Source: Dokdonia pacifica (GTDB lineage Bacteria > Bacteroidota > Bacteroidia > Flavobacteriales > Flavobacteriaceae). From it: a stretch of 64,000 bases of DNA. The position numbers and the translations under genes are program-made. This document shows positions 26,073-36,235 of this stretch, piece by piece (the first letter of the stretch is position 1; every line of letters begins with the position of its first letter). The notes under the pieces were generated by a model. The model had not been told where the DNA came from, ran no database searches, and saw only the letters and a list, made by a program, of their open reading frames with translations. The stretch lies in contig NZ_FZNY01000010.1 of NCBI RefSeq assembly GCF_900188275.1, positions 62,001 to 126,000 on the forward strand. The letters are read 5' to 3'.

Positions 26073-28532
26073 TTAACAAGCTTCATCTTGTAGTAATGGC
26101 GTTTCTCTATAGGATAGATAAAGACACCAATTAAGTGTTTCAAACCTATTTATAAGATCTCTAATGGCATCAAATGAATGCGCATCTGACTCTTGATTTT
26201 CGATAGTACGATATAGCTTTTCATATGCATAATCCATATCTGCAAATAGATAGGCTTCTTCTGCATTCTTTAGTAACGTCTCTTGTAATTTTTTTAGACT
26301 ATCTACTTTATCTCTGAATAGCATTGTCAATGTAGTAGAAGAGGAACATCCATTTCTTCGTATTTCTTGTAATTCTTTACATAGACAGTCCCAATTTGAC
26401 GGACCAGCAATTTCACCAAAGTCAGCAAAAGCACCTTGTATTCTATCTATGAGTTGCGATATTGCATTTGAGTTTTTACCAGTTTTTAAGCTAAAGCCAT
26501 AACCTACAATTTTGGTATCACCTAGGATAGGTGTTATCCCTACCGCTTCTTGTACATTACCGATATCAACACTGGCTTTGTTCATTTTTGCTCTGGCGAT
26601 CATCAATACTTTAGTACCTGGGCGTAAGGAATCTGTTATTTCAACAGTAAGATTTTCTCCAGGTTTTACCATGATACATTTATCCATACTAGGGAATACC
26701 AATTCAACAGCGTCAATAGCTTTGTTTTCAGCAATTGTTGCCTCTATTTGTAAGGGCACAGTTTTTAATCCTTTTTCGTCTGGATAGTCAATAATAATAG
26801 GCTGAAATGAAAGTTGCTCTTCGGCGATATTACCAAAATTCATAAGTGTACTTTCAATAGTTAAGTTTCTTTGAGCCCAATCATTATCATCACGAACTAG
26901 TTGTTCGGTTTGATTCCAGTTAAGCGCTGTGATATCTTCACTAGGCTCAGCTGGAGTATGTACCACTGCAAATACACAACTATGTGTTGGACTGCCATTA
27001 GGTACTGTCCAAGGAAGTGATACTGTTTGTGTAGTTCCTGGAGTAAGTGTTCCTGTAATTGGGGCAGCTCCTAATAGTTGAAGATTAGCGGCTCCGCCAC
27101 CTGCACCAGGATGTTTTAAGTAAAAACGAACTTCGGCATCTCTTACACGTAGGTTTTCTAACACATCAACTTTAGCAAACAAATAATTGGTGTGTAAAGT
27201 GACACCATCCATTTCAAATTTTGCAGGGTTTTCATGATCTGGAGTTCCATCGGCATTTAAACCTCCTGCTGCATTGGCTTGACGGTTCCATACATTTGAC
27301 ATGGAGTAGAAGTTTCTACCAGGAAATCCAGGATTAGATTCGGTACCCGTATCTTCTGGAAAATCTTTTAATACAGTATCTGGAATATCATGCATTAAAC
27401 AACACGTATTTGTAGATGTACTCAATGCAGGATTTGCAACATTAATACAATTCCAATGAGTATTATTTGTTGAGTTTGGATTATTAGGTGAATTAGATGG
27501 TGTCATCACCGTATTATCGTCTGGTTCTGTACAACCAGTAAACGTTGCTCCTGGATGCCCTAAGCCTAGAATATGTCCTAATTCATGTGACAATAATTGT
27601 GGGTTTCCAGCATTGTTATCACTCATTACTACATTTCCTAATATAGAGTTGCAGGCATTGGCAACACCACCTCCTATAGAAGGTAAATTATTGTCTACAA
27701 AAAATACTTCAATAGCATTAGCATTTGGAGATGCATATGAAGCTCGGATATTTGTAATATTACTACTTGTTTTAAGGGTTGCATCCGTAATGATGTGAAT
27801 AGGTAGTACATTAAAATTAATACAGCATTTACCCCATATGTTGGTTGCAGATGCCATCTGAACCGCTAATGATTGTCCCGTTGGAGATGTATCGGCAGTG
27901 CTGCTTCTATATCCTACAGGTTGGATCGTAAGTGTACGCTCATTGACTTCAAGATCAGGATGACAATTTCCTATATTGCCAATATCACCAAATGTAGAGC
28001 CCGCTAAAAGGAATGTAGAAGGACGTTTTTGATATAGGTATAAGCTATCTACTAAACGAATACCTCCATTTTTATAGCGCATAGTAATCGTAAGGTCTCT
28101 TAATTGATATTTACCTTCATTATCAGAAGAAACATCAAATTTTCCAGAAACGATAGTCTCAAAAATTTCAGATTCTACAGTTGTTACATGATCACTAATC
28201 CAGTTTACTCCTAATTCGTCCTCAATAGCTTTGTAAACAATGTCTGAGGTAGTTTGTATCGTAAATGAGAGCCCTTCTTTCTCTCGTTTTATAGTACTTT
28301 TACCAAAATGAGCCATTCCGCTTATTTTACCAGTATTTTTTCCTTTTGATGCTACGCCTAGGCCATACCATCCTAGTTTTGCTAGTTTTATACAAACACT
28401 TTTATCATGTTTCTCTACAATTTGGAGTTTCATCTCTCCTTCAATAAAGTTTCTTTTCCCTTCTTCTTCTGAATTTACCTGAAGATTTCCTTGTAACTTC
28501 ACAAGAATATTCTCTTTAAATGTCGCTTTCAT
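26073..28532 (-). CDS. large metzincin-like zinc metalloprotease without a signal peptide
   Basis: An 819-residue protein. HELGHILGLGH at 316-326 is a complete HExxHxxGxxH zinc site, and TVMTPS about 20 residues later is a probable Met-turn. The N-terminal 190 residues are strand-rich and unlike known propeptides; a beta-sandwich-like part (about 420-560) and a C-terminal helical region follow. There is no signal peptide or lipobox at the ATG (28532), nor at any upstream start, and no type IX sorting tail. It is therefore either cytoplasmic, exported by an unusual route, or released by lysis. Its neighbours are the Cys-rich membrane protein and two peptide precursors. Confidence 0.8.
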   Translation of the reverse strand: MKATFKENILVKLQGNLQVNSEEEGKRNFIEGEMKLQIVEKHDKSVCIKLAKLGWYGLGVASKGKNTGKISGMAHFGKSTIKREKEGLSFTIQTTSDIVYKAIEDELGVNWISDHVTTVESEIFETIVSGKFDVSSDNEGKYQLRDLTITMRYKNGGIRLVDSLYLYQKRPSTFLLAGSTFGDIGNIGNCHPDLEVNERTLTIQPVGYRSSTADTSPTGQSLAVQMASATNIWGKCCINFNVLPIHIITDATLKTSSNITNIRASYASPNANAIEVFFVDNNLPSIGGGVANACNSILGNVVMSDNNAGNPQLLSHELGHILGLGHPGATFTGCTEPDDNTVMTPSNSPNNPNSTNNTHWNCINVANPALSTSTNTCCLMHDIPDTVLKDFPEDTGTESNPGFPGRNFYSMSNVWNRQANAAGGLNADGTPDHENPAKFEMDGVTLHTNYLFAKVDVLENLRVRDAEVRFYLKHPGAGGGAANLQLLGAAPITGTLTPGTTQTVSLPWTVPNGSPTHSCVFAVVHTPAEPSEDITALNWNQTEQLVRDDNDWAQRNLTIESTLMNFGNIAEEQLSFQPIIIDYPDEKGLKTVPLQIEATIAENKAIDAVELVFPSMDKCIMVKPGENLTVEITDSLRPGTKVLMIARAKMNKASVDIGNVQEAVGITPILGDTKIVGYGFSLKTGKNSNAISQLIDRIQGAFADFGEIAGPSNWDCLCKELQEIRRNGCSSSTTLTMLFRDKVDSLKKLQETLLKNAEEAYLFADMDYAYEKLYRTIENQESDAHSFDAIRDLINRFETLNWCLYLSYRETPLLQDEAC

Positions 28533-28745
28533 TGCTTTATAGTTTAAAATAATACAAGACAAAGCTCCATATTTAATTACAGTAAATTATAAGTTAAATA
28601 GCTCATTATTAGATAATAAAAACCCTTTTTTAATAAGGTGTATCCACTTGTTGTACATGTGTTTTCAGGAATACTCAATTAGAAATAAAAGTGTTTTTAT
28701 GTCACAAAACTTTACAAAAAGCGTCTATCTTAGTATACCTAATGA

Positions 28746-29555
28746 ATGCCTATGTTATTTGAACCTCAAATTCCAGAATTGCAACGCCACATCGATCATT
28801 ATTGGATTGTAGAAGATATTACACAGTTGTCTTTTGGGAATAATCAATTATATGCCTACCCAGGAATTACACCGGATATGATTATTGTATTGGAGGGATA
28901 TTACACCATTGATTATATGGGCAAACGTCTCAAGTCTAATAAGAGTCAACTCTTTAGTTTTATTCATAAAGAAGTTGTGATGGATTTGACACACCTCAAA
29001 TCGTGCATTATTATTAAGTTTAAGTCTAGAGGTCTTTCTTCTTTAAAACCTTTTTTAGACCTCAATTCAGATGCCCTTATGAGGGATTCTATTGCATATA
29101 TTGATGATGTGTTTGATTCTAAAATAGAGCGTTTTAAAGTACATTTACAAACTCTTACAACAGCAGAGATGGCAGCAGAGTTAGATCAGTGGTTGTTTAC
29201 ACATTATACGAAGGAACGTGAAGGCTTTGTGGTTGAAATGGCACAAGAGATAAGTGCTTCTTGTGACCTTAAAACTATTATGGAAGCGACAAAGTATTCT
29301 TACTCTACATTAGAGCGTCATTTTAAAAGAGATACAGGATTAACCCCCAAAAAATTCCAATCATTACAGCGCTATAAGCAAGCCATTCGTGAGTTGTATA
29401 CGACTCAAAATGCAGATTGGCAACATTATATACATACATATGGATATTATGATCAGAGTCATTTTATCAAAGAAATTAAACGGTACACTTCATTTACACC
29501 TGCGCAATTATTGCAAACGCCGGCCTTTATACAAGTTCGCCCAAAATATTCATGA
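28746..29555 (+). CDS. AraC-family transcriptional regulator
   Basis: A 269-residue regulator: an N-terminal ligand/oligomerisation domain of the Bacteroidota AraC type (LFEPQIPELQRHIDHYW at about 3-19) and a C-terminal double helix-turn-helix (about 165-262). KYSYSTLERHFKRDTG and YGYYDQSHFIKEIKRYT mark the two DNA-binding units. TATCTTAG at 28726-28733 could be its -7 box (one mismatch). It lies directly before a serine-hydrolase gene, which it probably regulates. Confidence 0.93.
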   Translation: MPMLFEPQIPELQRHIDHYWIVEDITQLSFGNNQLYAYPGITPDMIIVLEGYYTIDYMGKRLKSNKSQLFSFIHKEVVMDLTHLKSCIIIKFKSRGLSSLKPFLDLNSDALMRDSIAYIDDVFDSKIERFKVHLQTLTTAEMAAELDQWLFTHYTKEREGFVVEMAQEISASCDLKTIMEATKYSYSTLERHFKRDTGLTPKKFQSLQRYKQAIRELYTTQNADWQHYIHTYGYYDQSHFIKEIKRYTSFTPAQLLQTPAFIQVRPKYS

Positions 29556-29573
29556 CGAATTTTTACAATGGTA

Positions 29574-29587
29574 GCTTTCGCGAAAGC
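29574..29587. repeat. 14-bp palindrome GCTTTCGCGAAAGC between the AraC and serine-hydrolase genes
   Basis: A perfect core dyad sits in the short gap upstream of the hydrolase start. If the longer hydrolase frame were used it would be read SFRES, a frame not seen in any confident gene of the window. Confidence 0.92.
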
Positions 29588-29611
29588 GTAATCTTTGTAA
29601 AAAACAATATA

Positions 29612-30754
29612 ATGACAATTAGATATTACATATTAGGCTTGGCGCTATGCCTCATGAGCTGCAAAAGTCAAAAAGAAATTATAAACTATACAGGATCTCC
29701 TGATGAGGTGCTTTCTGGTATTCTAGAAGAAGAAGTGCAATCTACAGATGCCGCTGTTGCTGGGGTATCACTTACGGTCATTTCTCCTCAACTCGGTATT
29801 GATTTCTCAGGAGCATCGGGATATGATAGTATGATAAAAGATCATGTACTTACTCCTGACCAGCCTTTTCGAATAGCGAGTTTAACCAAAACGTTTGTAG
29901 CTACGAGTATTTTACGCTTACGCGAAAAAGGACTTGTAACCATAGATGACCCGATTACAAATTATATTTCTAAAGAACATATTGCCATTTTAGAAAATGG
30001 CGGGTATACGCCTTCTAAAATAACGGTAAAACAATGTATGATGCATACCAGTGGTCTTTTTGACTATGCCGAAGGAAATATGGATTATATCAATGAAGCT
30101 TCTAAAGATCCCAATAAACGTTGGACCCGTACAGAACAGATACAATGGGCGATGGATCACGGAAAACCACAAGGAGCACCAGGAGAAAATTATCATTATA
30201 GTGATACGGGCTATGTTTTACTGGGAGAAATTATAGAAAAACAAACTGGGAAAGGCCTTGCGCAAGGCATGCGAGAATTACTAAAATTTGATGAACTAGG
30301 CATGTCTTCTACATGGTTAGAATCATTAGAAGATCGTCCAAATGGATTACCAACATCAGTAAGAAGATATATGGATACCTTAGATGCTTCAGATTGGGAT
30401 AACTCTGTAGATTTATATGGAGGTGGTGGCTTACAGTCTACCACAAGAGATTTGGCAGTATACTTACAAGCATTATTTTCAGATAAGATTTATGAACAAT
30501 CTGAAACCATACCCGTAATGCTATTAAAATCAGAATTTTCTGGAGACCCATTGACTGAGTATCGCTTAGGTTTTGGATATATTAAGGGAAAATCAGGTAT
30601 AGAAGCCTATTTACATTCTGGCTTTTGGGGAACATTATTTATACATTTTCCAGCATATAATTGTTCTATAGCGATAAATCATACGAATGACGAAAGTAAT
30701 GGCGCTTTACAAAAAGTAATAAACTATGTACAATGGCTTGCTGAGAATCAATAA
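29612..30754 (+). CDS. serine hydrolase, beta-lactamase/PBP4-like (class C fold) lipoprotein
   Basis: A 380-residue periplasmic or surface lipoprotein (lipobox LMSC near residue 17). It carries the class C/DD-peptidase motifs: SxxK as S90-L-T-K93 and the second motif as Y196-S-D198, followed by GYVLLGEIIEKQTGKG. A YSD in place of YSN is common in this broad family of esterases and peptidases. The frame can start at 29552, overlapping the AraC stop, but that extension buries the lipobox and reads through a repeat, so the ATG at 29612 is chosen. A drug-resistance role is not implied. Confidence 0.9.
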   Translation: MTIRYYILGLALCLMSCKSQKEIINYTGSPDEVLSGILEEEVQSTDAAVAGVSLTVISPQLGIDFSGASGYDSMIKDHVLTPDQPFRIASLTKTFVATSILRLREKGLVTIDDPITNYISKEHIAILENGGYTPSKITVKQCMMHTSGLFDYAEGNMDYINEASKDPNKRWTRTEQIQWAMDHGKPQGAPGENYHYSDTGYVLLGEIIEKQTGKGLAQGMRELLKFDELGMSSTWLESLEDRPNGLPTSVRRYMDTLDASDWDNSVDLYGGGGLQSTTRDLAVYLQALFSDKIYEQSETIPVMLLKSEFSGDPLTEYRLGFGYIKGKSGIEAYLHSGFWGTLFIHFPAYNCSIAINHTNDESNGALQKVINYVQWLAENQ

Positions 30755-30783
30755 TGGGTTTACTGTTACTCATCATAAGGTCT

Positions 30784-31857
30784 TCATTCTATAGAGAAAG
30801 AAAGTTCTAAGATTGGTGGTGTTCTTTTGGCTGTAATATCCTGATCAAATAATCGTTCTAAATTATTACCTGAAAGATCTTCAATAATAGGTTTACATTT
30901 TAATGTGTAAGTATTTTTATTCCAATTGTTTAATGGTGTGAAATAAATATTTTTTTGATTTGCTGCTATGATGAATTTTCCTTTTATTCTATTTCCAGAA
31001 GTGTCTACAATTTGCAAGGTGTTTTGAAGACTACCATAGTCTAATTGTTCTTGATATTGTAGTATGATAGGATCTTTCGTATTTGCTAATGGTAGTTGTA
31101 ATTTCCAAGATGTGATAGATGGTTTTTTTCTATCGGGATCACTGACACTAAAGGAATGCTTAAAATTCATTTTCATAGAAATTCCTTGACGATCTTTTAA
31201 ATGTTCATCAATGATTAATGTATAAGATTCACCAGGTATAAGAACTTCTCCTAAACGTTCATTGGGGCCTAAGTCTCTTTTCTGTCGTCCAGGTTCAATC
31301 CATAGGGTGAGTAATGTCCCATCGTCTGATAATAAAGGAGTTTCTAATGGTAATAATGCGCGATCTACTGTAGTATTATCGCTATTATTGATAAGAGAAA
31401 TATGATCGTATATTTTTGATGGGCTTATAGGTTTTGAAAATTGGATGTACCATTTTAAAAAGTTAGATGGTAGCGTGTCTGAATTAGGATACACTTCAGT
31501 GATCTGTAAATGTTTGTATGACGCATCTAAATCTATTGTAAATGGATATACTTCATTTTCATAGACTACCGTATAGCGGTTGTTTTTTTGAAAGGGGAGG
31601 ATAGGAATAAAATAGAGTTCCCCATTGTTTTGCGCATAATTCCCTAGAATAGCTTTTTTATCTAACGTTTGATGTATAGATGTATATGCTCCTTTGTATA
31701 CTTTAAAATGTGACTCTTTTGAATGATCAGGCTTTTTTAAAGTTACGGTATCACTAGTAAAAGAAAACCTTGGAGATTGAGCATTCATCTCCAAGGCTAT
31801 GATTATTAGAAGTATACTAACGATACTTCTTTTTTTATATAGATATTTTATAACCAA
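30784..31857 (-). CDS. exported protein with bacterial Ig-like domains, unknown function
   Basis: A 357-residue protein with a signal peptide ending EMNAQ (about residue 27). The mature part is strand-rich and has the pattern of SbsA-type Ig-like domains (LPSNFLKWYIQFSKPIS, then SLQNTLQIVDTSGNRIKGKF and YTLKCKPIIEDLSGNNLE). The start is TTG at 31857, overlapping the upstream gene by 10 bases, so the two are probably coupled. An adhesin or cell-wall scaffold role is an inference only. Confidence 0.8.
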   Translation of the reverse strand: MVIKYLYKKRSIVSILLIIIALEMNAQSPRFSFTSDTVTLKKPDHSKESHFKVYKGAYTSIHQTLDKKAILGNYAQNNGELYFIPILPFQKNNRYTVVYENEVYPFTIDLDASYKHLQITEVYPNSDTLPSNFLKWYIQFSKPISPSKIYDHISLINNSDNTTVDRALLPLETPLLSDDGTLLTLWIEPGRQKRDLGPNERLGEVLIPGESYTLIIDEHLKDRQGISMKMNFKHSFSVSDPDRKKPSITSWKLQLPLANTKDPIILQYQEQLDYGSLQNTLQIVDTSGNRIKGKFIIAANQKNIYFTPLNNWNKNTYTLKCKPIIEDLSGNNLERLFDQDITAKRTPPILELSFSIE

Positions 31858-32945
31858 CGGTTACTACTAGTTTTCAGTGCTAATTTTCCAGATGCTTCTC
31901 GTTGAATAAATACAAACTCTGTAGCATTTAATTTATCTAATTGTTGCACATTTACAAATGGAAGATTAATAAAATCAACGCCAGCAGTATCAGCACGTTC
32001 AGCTACCCGCGTAGTTAATGAATTTCCAAAAGATTCAATGTCTGCGACTTTAATTTTCATGAGTGCTCTATTGGTATTAGCCATTAAGATGTAACGAGCG
32101 CCTTCTTTTTCCATTTCAATAATATCCAAAGGTGTGTTCCAATTACCTAACTCAGCAACAGTACGTCCTTTGGTATGTGCGCCTGATTTTAATTCGCTTA
32201 AAGGAAATACTACTAATGGCGTGCAGGTGTAACTAGCGATAAGATGTGGTTCATTATTGATTTGAGTTGTTGTAAAAGCTTTGATAGGTGATGCAGTTTC
32301 GTATTGCCCATGTGCAGCATGATAAATCTCTAAAGAGCTTTCTTCTTGTTTTTGAGTAAAAGGAAATGGAATGGATCTAAAAGTAGATGCAAATTCAGCA
32401 TTACTTAATCCCGAAACCATAACTTGTCCGTTTGCATATTTTATATCAGAGATGGCCCATTTGCGTAATGGTCTTCCTCGACGATCCTTTGCTTCTGTAG
32501 CAATTGCATTAGAAACTGCTGTGTTACTATATGAAACCGATTGCAAAGGCACCATTTCTAATGAATTGTTATTCACTAAAAAGAGGAATGATTTTCCAGA
32601 ACTGTGTTGTGCTCCAATATAAATGTTTTGATTTGCAGGATTTACAACCATATCTACAATCTGTAATTGGTCGCTATCTGCTCCTAAAAGTTCGCTTAAA
32701 AGCAATTCTACGTCAGGAATATTTAATTTTTCATTAGTAGCAGTTGGAGCCGTGCTTAAGTCAATAGCAACTACTTGAGCTCCTTGACTATCACCTATAA
32801 ATAAAATGCTCTCCGGACCAAAGGTCATCGCATTTATAGAGCCTATTTCAGGATTTCCAATATTAAATCCATCTGTAAGTGAAGTGTTTGCAAATAAGGG
32901 AGTACATAGTACACCTAACACTATTGTAAAAAGTATCTTTCTCAT
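31848..32945 (-). CDS. exported protein, possible beta-propeller, unknown function
   Basis: A 365-residue protein with signal peptide MRKILFTIVLGVLCTPLFA. Repeating strand patterns with GxxxxIFIGDSQGAQVVAIDL, NPANQNIYIGAQ and YILMANTNRALMKI suggest a beta-propeller, but no blade signature is certain. It heads a two-gene unit with the Ig-like protein and probably works with it at the cell surface or in the periplasm. Confidence 0.78.
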   Translation of the reverse strand: MRKILFTIVLGVLCTPLFANTSLTDGFNIGNPEIGSINAMTFGPESILFIGDSQGAQVVAIDLSTAPTATNEKLNIPDVELLLSELLGADSDQLQIVDMVVNPANQNIYIGAQHSSGKSFLFLVNNNSLEMVPLQSVSYSNTAVSNAIATEAKDRRGRPLRKWAISDIKYANGQVMVSGLSNAEFASTFRSIPFPFTQKQEESSLEIYHAAHGQYETASPIKAFTTTQINNEPHLIASYTCTPLVVFPLSELKSGAHTKGRTVAELGNWNTPLDIIEMEKEGARYILMANTNRALMKIKVADIESFGNSLTTRVAERADTAGVDFINLPFVNVQQLDKLNATEFVFIQREASGKLALKTSSNRWL

Positions 32946-33227
32946 TTTGGTGGTTTTATGATAAAAGTAATTAAAATGCAGGTATACTTGCGTGAAAGAA
33001 ATGTTAAGTGTTTTACAACATGTTGTTTGTGAGTAATTTACTTGATATTGTGTAATTTACAACTCCTGTTCCCTCATCAAAAAGTAGTATTCCCTCATTA
33101 TAGATTTTATATGTAAATATTGACGTGTAATTTTATATCCTATTGAAAGTAGTATCTATTTTGTCATGGCACAATACTTGATTTAATGGTGAACAATCAT
33201 CCAAAGCTTCATTTTAAACCATCAATT

Positions 33228-36047
33228 ATGAAAAAAGCGATTCTTTTAGGACTATTATGTCTCTATTCTATTTCCCATGCTCAAAAAATCCCTGTTGTTA
33301 CAGTAGATGATAAACCTCTAGGACTTTCTTCTTTAAAAATAGATGTTGTTGTTACAGGTAATATCGCTACGACAACCTACGATATGCAATTCTATAACCC
33401 TACCAATGCTGTTTTAGAAGGAACATTAGATTTTCCATTAGGTGATGGATTTTCTGTATCTCGATTTGCACTTGATATTAATGGAAAGCTAAGAGAAGCT
33501 GTTGTTGTAGATAAAGAATTAGGGCGTGTCGCTTTTGAGGCTGTCGTACGAAGACGTGTAGATCCGGCATTATTAGAAAAGGGAACAGGTAATAATTATA
33601 AAGCACGTATTTATCCAATACCTGCCAAAGGATATAAACGCATTGTACTGGCTTATGAACAAGAATTAAAACTTACAGATGGTAAGCATTACTATGATTT
33701 ACCATTGGCGTTTCAAAACGAGTTAGAAACTTTTGATCTTACCATCACTGTATTTGATCAAAAAACAAAACCTATTATAGAAAAAGGGACGATCAACGGT
33801 TTAGGATTTACGCCTTGGAAACAGAACTTTACAACTTCAGTACAAAAAGAGAACTATAAACCCGATACACCTATACGTATTCAAATTCCTTTAGAAAAAA
33901 TAGCTAGTAAACAGTTACGTACTGAAGAATACTTATATGTGTATACAATAGTAGATCAAGAGAAAAGAGCTCGAAAAAAACCAAAAATGATAACACTATT
34001 ATGGGACGCTTCTTTGAGTATAAAAAAAAGAGAACTTCAAAAAGAATTAAATCTTCTAGATGCTTACTTTCAGAATCTTTCAGATGTAGAAGTAACACTT
34101 ATTACATTTAGTAATACAATTAGAAATAGTGCTATCTATGAGGTGAAAAATAAACAATGGACTGCGCTCAAAAATGCATTAGAAAATACGACCTATGATG
34201 GGGGAACTAATTATTCAATACTAGCCGATCAAAAATTAAAAGGAGATGCTATTTTATTGTTTACTGATGGGATGCATACCTTAAGTAAATTTGATATGTA
34301 TAGTAATATACCTGTATTTACTGTAAATAGTATGGTGAAAGCAAATCATCAGGTTTTACGTCAACTAGCAACTACTACACATGGAGGATATATCAATCTT
34401 ATTGATACAGACACAAATGAAGGATTAGCTACACTTACCGAGCAATCTTTTCAGTTCTTAGGCTATACTACTACCAATACGGAAGCAGAAATCTATCCTA
34501 ACACATCACAAACAGTAACGAATGATTTTTCAATGGCTGGAAAAAATCTAAAAAATGGAGATCGTATTACGTTACAATTTGGATATGATGGGAATGTGAC
34601 TCAAGAAATCGAGATTGTTATTACTAACGCTTTCGCGAAAAGCGATATTGTAAAACGCCTTTGGGCAAAGGAGAAACTCCAAGAATTGTCACAAAACGTA
34701 AAAGAAAATAAAGAAGCTATAACAACACTTGGGACAACCTATCAGTTAGTTACAGATTATACGTCCCTTATTGTACTGGATGATGTGATGGATTACGTAC
34801 GTTATAAAATTACACCACCTGAAGAATTATTAGAAGAATACAACCGAATCCTCTCACAAAAAAAGAGTGTTGGTGCAGTAGAGGTAATTATTGATGATGC
34901 GCAAATAACCGATAATACAGCATCAGAACGAAGAGCAGATACTACATTTAGAGGTTTTGCTCAAGGAGTTTCTGTAGATAGAGAGACCGAATTTGATTTG
35001 AATATGGAATCGCCAGCTGTTCCTGAAAGTATAGAAGTAGTAGAAGATGAGGAGATCGTTGAAGAAATAACGTTGTTAGAGGTTTCGCCTCAAGGAAATG
35101 CAAATGCTAAGTCTAAGTATACAGGAAAACTCATCGTAAAAGACAGAACAGTGAATACGCCGTATTTAAATGAATTACGCGAGATCAAAGATGTAGATAA
35201 AGCGTATGAGTATTATCTCATACAACGTACTTCGTATCAGAAAGAGCCTGCTTATTTTATTGATGTGGCCAATTTCTTTAAACATACATTTGACCATCAC
35301 ATATATGCTAGACGTATCGTATCTAATATTCCAGAAATAGATGGCGATAATTATGAACTCTTAAAAGTGTTTGGTTACCAAATGCAATTAGAAGATGCGC
35401 ATGATATAGCTGCTTATATTTTTGAGCGTATCCTAGAATTACGTCCTGAAGATTCACAATCTTATAGAGACTTAGCTTTAGCTTATGAAAACATTGGAAA
35501 ATGCCAAGAAGCATTAGATTTATTACTCCCTATTGTAGATGGAAGTATCTATAAAAATAACCAACGACGTAATTTTGAAGGTGTAAAAACCATTTCTGAA
35601 AATGAAATTAAACATCTAGTAAACGAATATAAAGAAGAGCTTAAATTAGATAGTATTCCTAATGCTCTTAAGGATATGAGTCCTATGGATATTCGTGTGG
35701 TGGTAGATTGGAATCATAATGATACAGATATCGATCTACATATCATAGACCCGAATCTTGAAGAGTGTTATTATAGTCATAATAAAACAGCGATAGGAGG
35801 AAGGATGTCTCAAGATATGACCCAAGGATTTGGCCCAGAAGAATATACCGTTCAGAAGGCTATAAAAGGAGATTACTTTATTAAAATTCGATATTATGGA
35901 GATCGATATCAGAAAGTAGAAAATCCTACTTTTATGAAGGTAACCATCTTTAAGTATTATGGAACTCGTAAGGAAACCAAAGAAACACAGCTTTTACGTC
36001 TTACTAAAGCCGACAATGAAGACATTATAGCGAAGCTTACATTCTGA
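33228..36047 (+). CDS. exported VIT / von Willebrand A / DUF2135 protein
   Basis: A 939-residue exported protein. After the signal peptide (MKKAILLGLLCLYSISHAQ) come a VIT domain (about 20-150, with NPTNAVLEGTLDFPLGDG), a vWA-like domain (about 265-430, metal motif LLWDASLS), a linker with two-helix repeat units (SYRDLALAYENIGKCQEALDL in broken form at about 755), and a C-terminal DUF2135 domain (about 825-935: WNHNDTDIDLHI, GPEEYTV). Such proteins are surface-located in Bacteroidota and may bind proteins or metal. The ATG at 33228 is chosen over 33186. ITNAFAKSD near residue 468 contains an altered copy of the palindromic repeat. Confidence 0.88.
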   Translation: MKKAILLGLLCLYSISHAQKIPVVTVDDKPLGLSSLKIDVVVTGNIATTTYDMQFYNPTNAVLEGTLDFPLGDGFSVSRFALDINGKLREAVVVDKELGRVAFEAVVRRRVDPALLEKGTGNNYKARIYPIPAKGYKRIVLAYEQELKLTDGKHYYDLPLAFQNELETFDLTITVFDQKTKPIIEKGTINGLGFTPWKQNFTTSVQKENYKPDTPIRIQIPLEKIASKQLRTEEYLYVYTIVDQEKRARKKPKMITLLWDASLSIKKRELQKELNLLDAYFQNLSDVEVTLITFSNTIRNSAIYEVKNKQWTALKNALENTTYDGGTNYSILADQKLKGDAILLFTDGMHTLSKFDMYSNIPVFTVNSMVKANHQVLRQLATTTHGGYINLIDTDTNEGLATLTEQSFQFLGYTTTNTEAEIYPNTSQTVTNDFSMAGKNLKNGDRITLQFGYDGNVTQEIEIVITNAFAKSDIVKRLWAKEKLQELSQNVKENKEAITTLGTTYQLVTDYTSLIVLDDVMDYVRYKITPPEELLEEYNRILSQKKSVGAVEVIIDDAQITDNTASERRADTTFRGFAQGVSVDRETEFDLNMESPAVPESIEVVEDEEIVEEITLLEVSPQGNANAKSKYTGKLIVKDRTVNTPYLNELREIKDVDKAYEYYLIQRTSYQKEPAYFIDVANFFKHTFDHHIYARRIVSNIPEIDGDNYELLKVFGYQMQLEDAHDIAAYIFERILELRPEDSQSYRDLALAYENIGKCQEALDLLLPIVDGSIYKNNQRRNFEGVKTISENEIKHLVNEYKEELKLDSIPNALKDMSPMDIRVVVDWNHNDTDIDLHIIDPNLEECYYSHNKTAIGGRMSQDMTQGFGPEEYTVQKAIKGDYFIKIRYYGDRYQKVENPTFMKVTIFKYYGTRKETKETQLLRLTKADNEDIIAKLTF
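34627..34644. repeat. imperfect palindrome inside the VIT/vWA gene, read AFAKS
   Basis: GCTTTCGCGAAA is followed by AGCG, so one extra A interrupts the right arm. The reading frame is still AFAK. Confidence 0.8.
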
Positions 36048-36081
36048 TAGATCGTGTGTTATTTACTAAAGATTTAGTTGT

Positions 36082-36103
36082 ATACGCTTTCGCGAAAGCG
36101 TAT
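36082..36103. repeat. 22-bp perfect palindrome, CGCTTTCGCGAAAGCG family
   Basis: It has the same 22 bases as the copies at 2891 and 47791, and lies between two plus-strand genes. Confidence 0.95.
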
Positions 36104-36235
36104 GCATAAATCCAGTAATGGTATAGCATTTTGAAAGTGATCTACTTAAATGCACAGGTAAATATTTATAGGAAATTACCATTGGTATATAGTAATCATA
36201 TATTTTTATGATACCATGACAACAAACCAATCACT

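Noticed and set aside
28605-28618. TTATTAGATAATAA as an operator between the metzincin and AraC genes
   Set aside because: A short AT-only dyad is expected by chance in this base composition and no second copy supports it.
29918-29938. TTTTACGCTTACGCGAAAAAG as another palindrome copy
   Set aside because: It matches only loosely (CTTACGCGAAA) and encodes a normal LRLREKG helix of the serine-hydrolase family.
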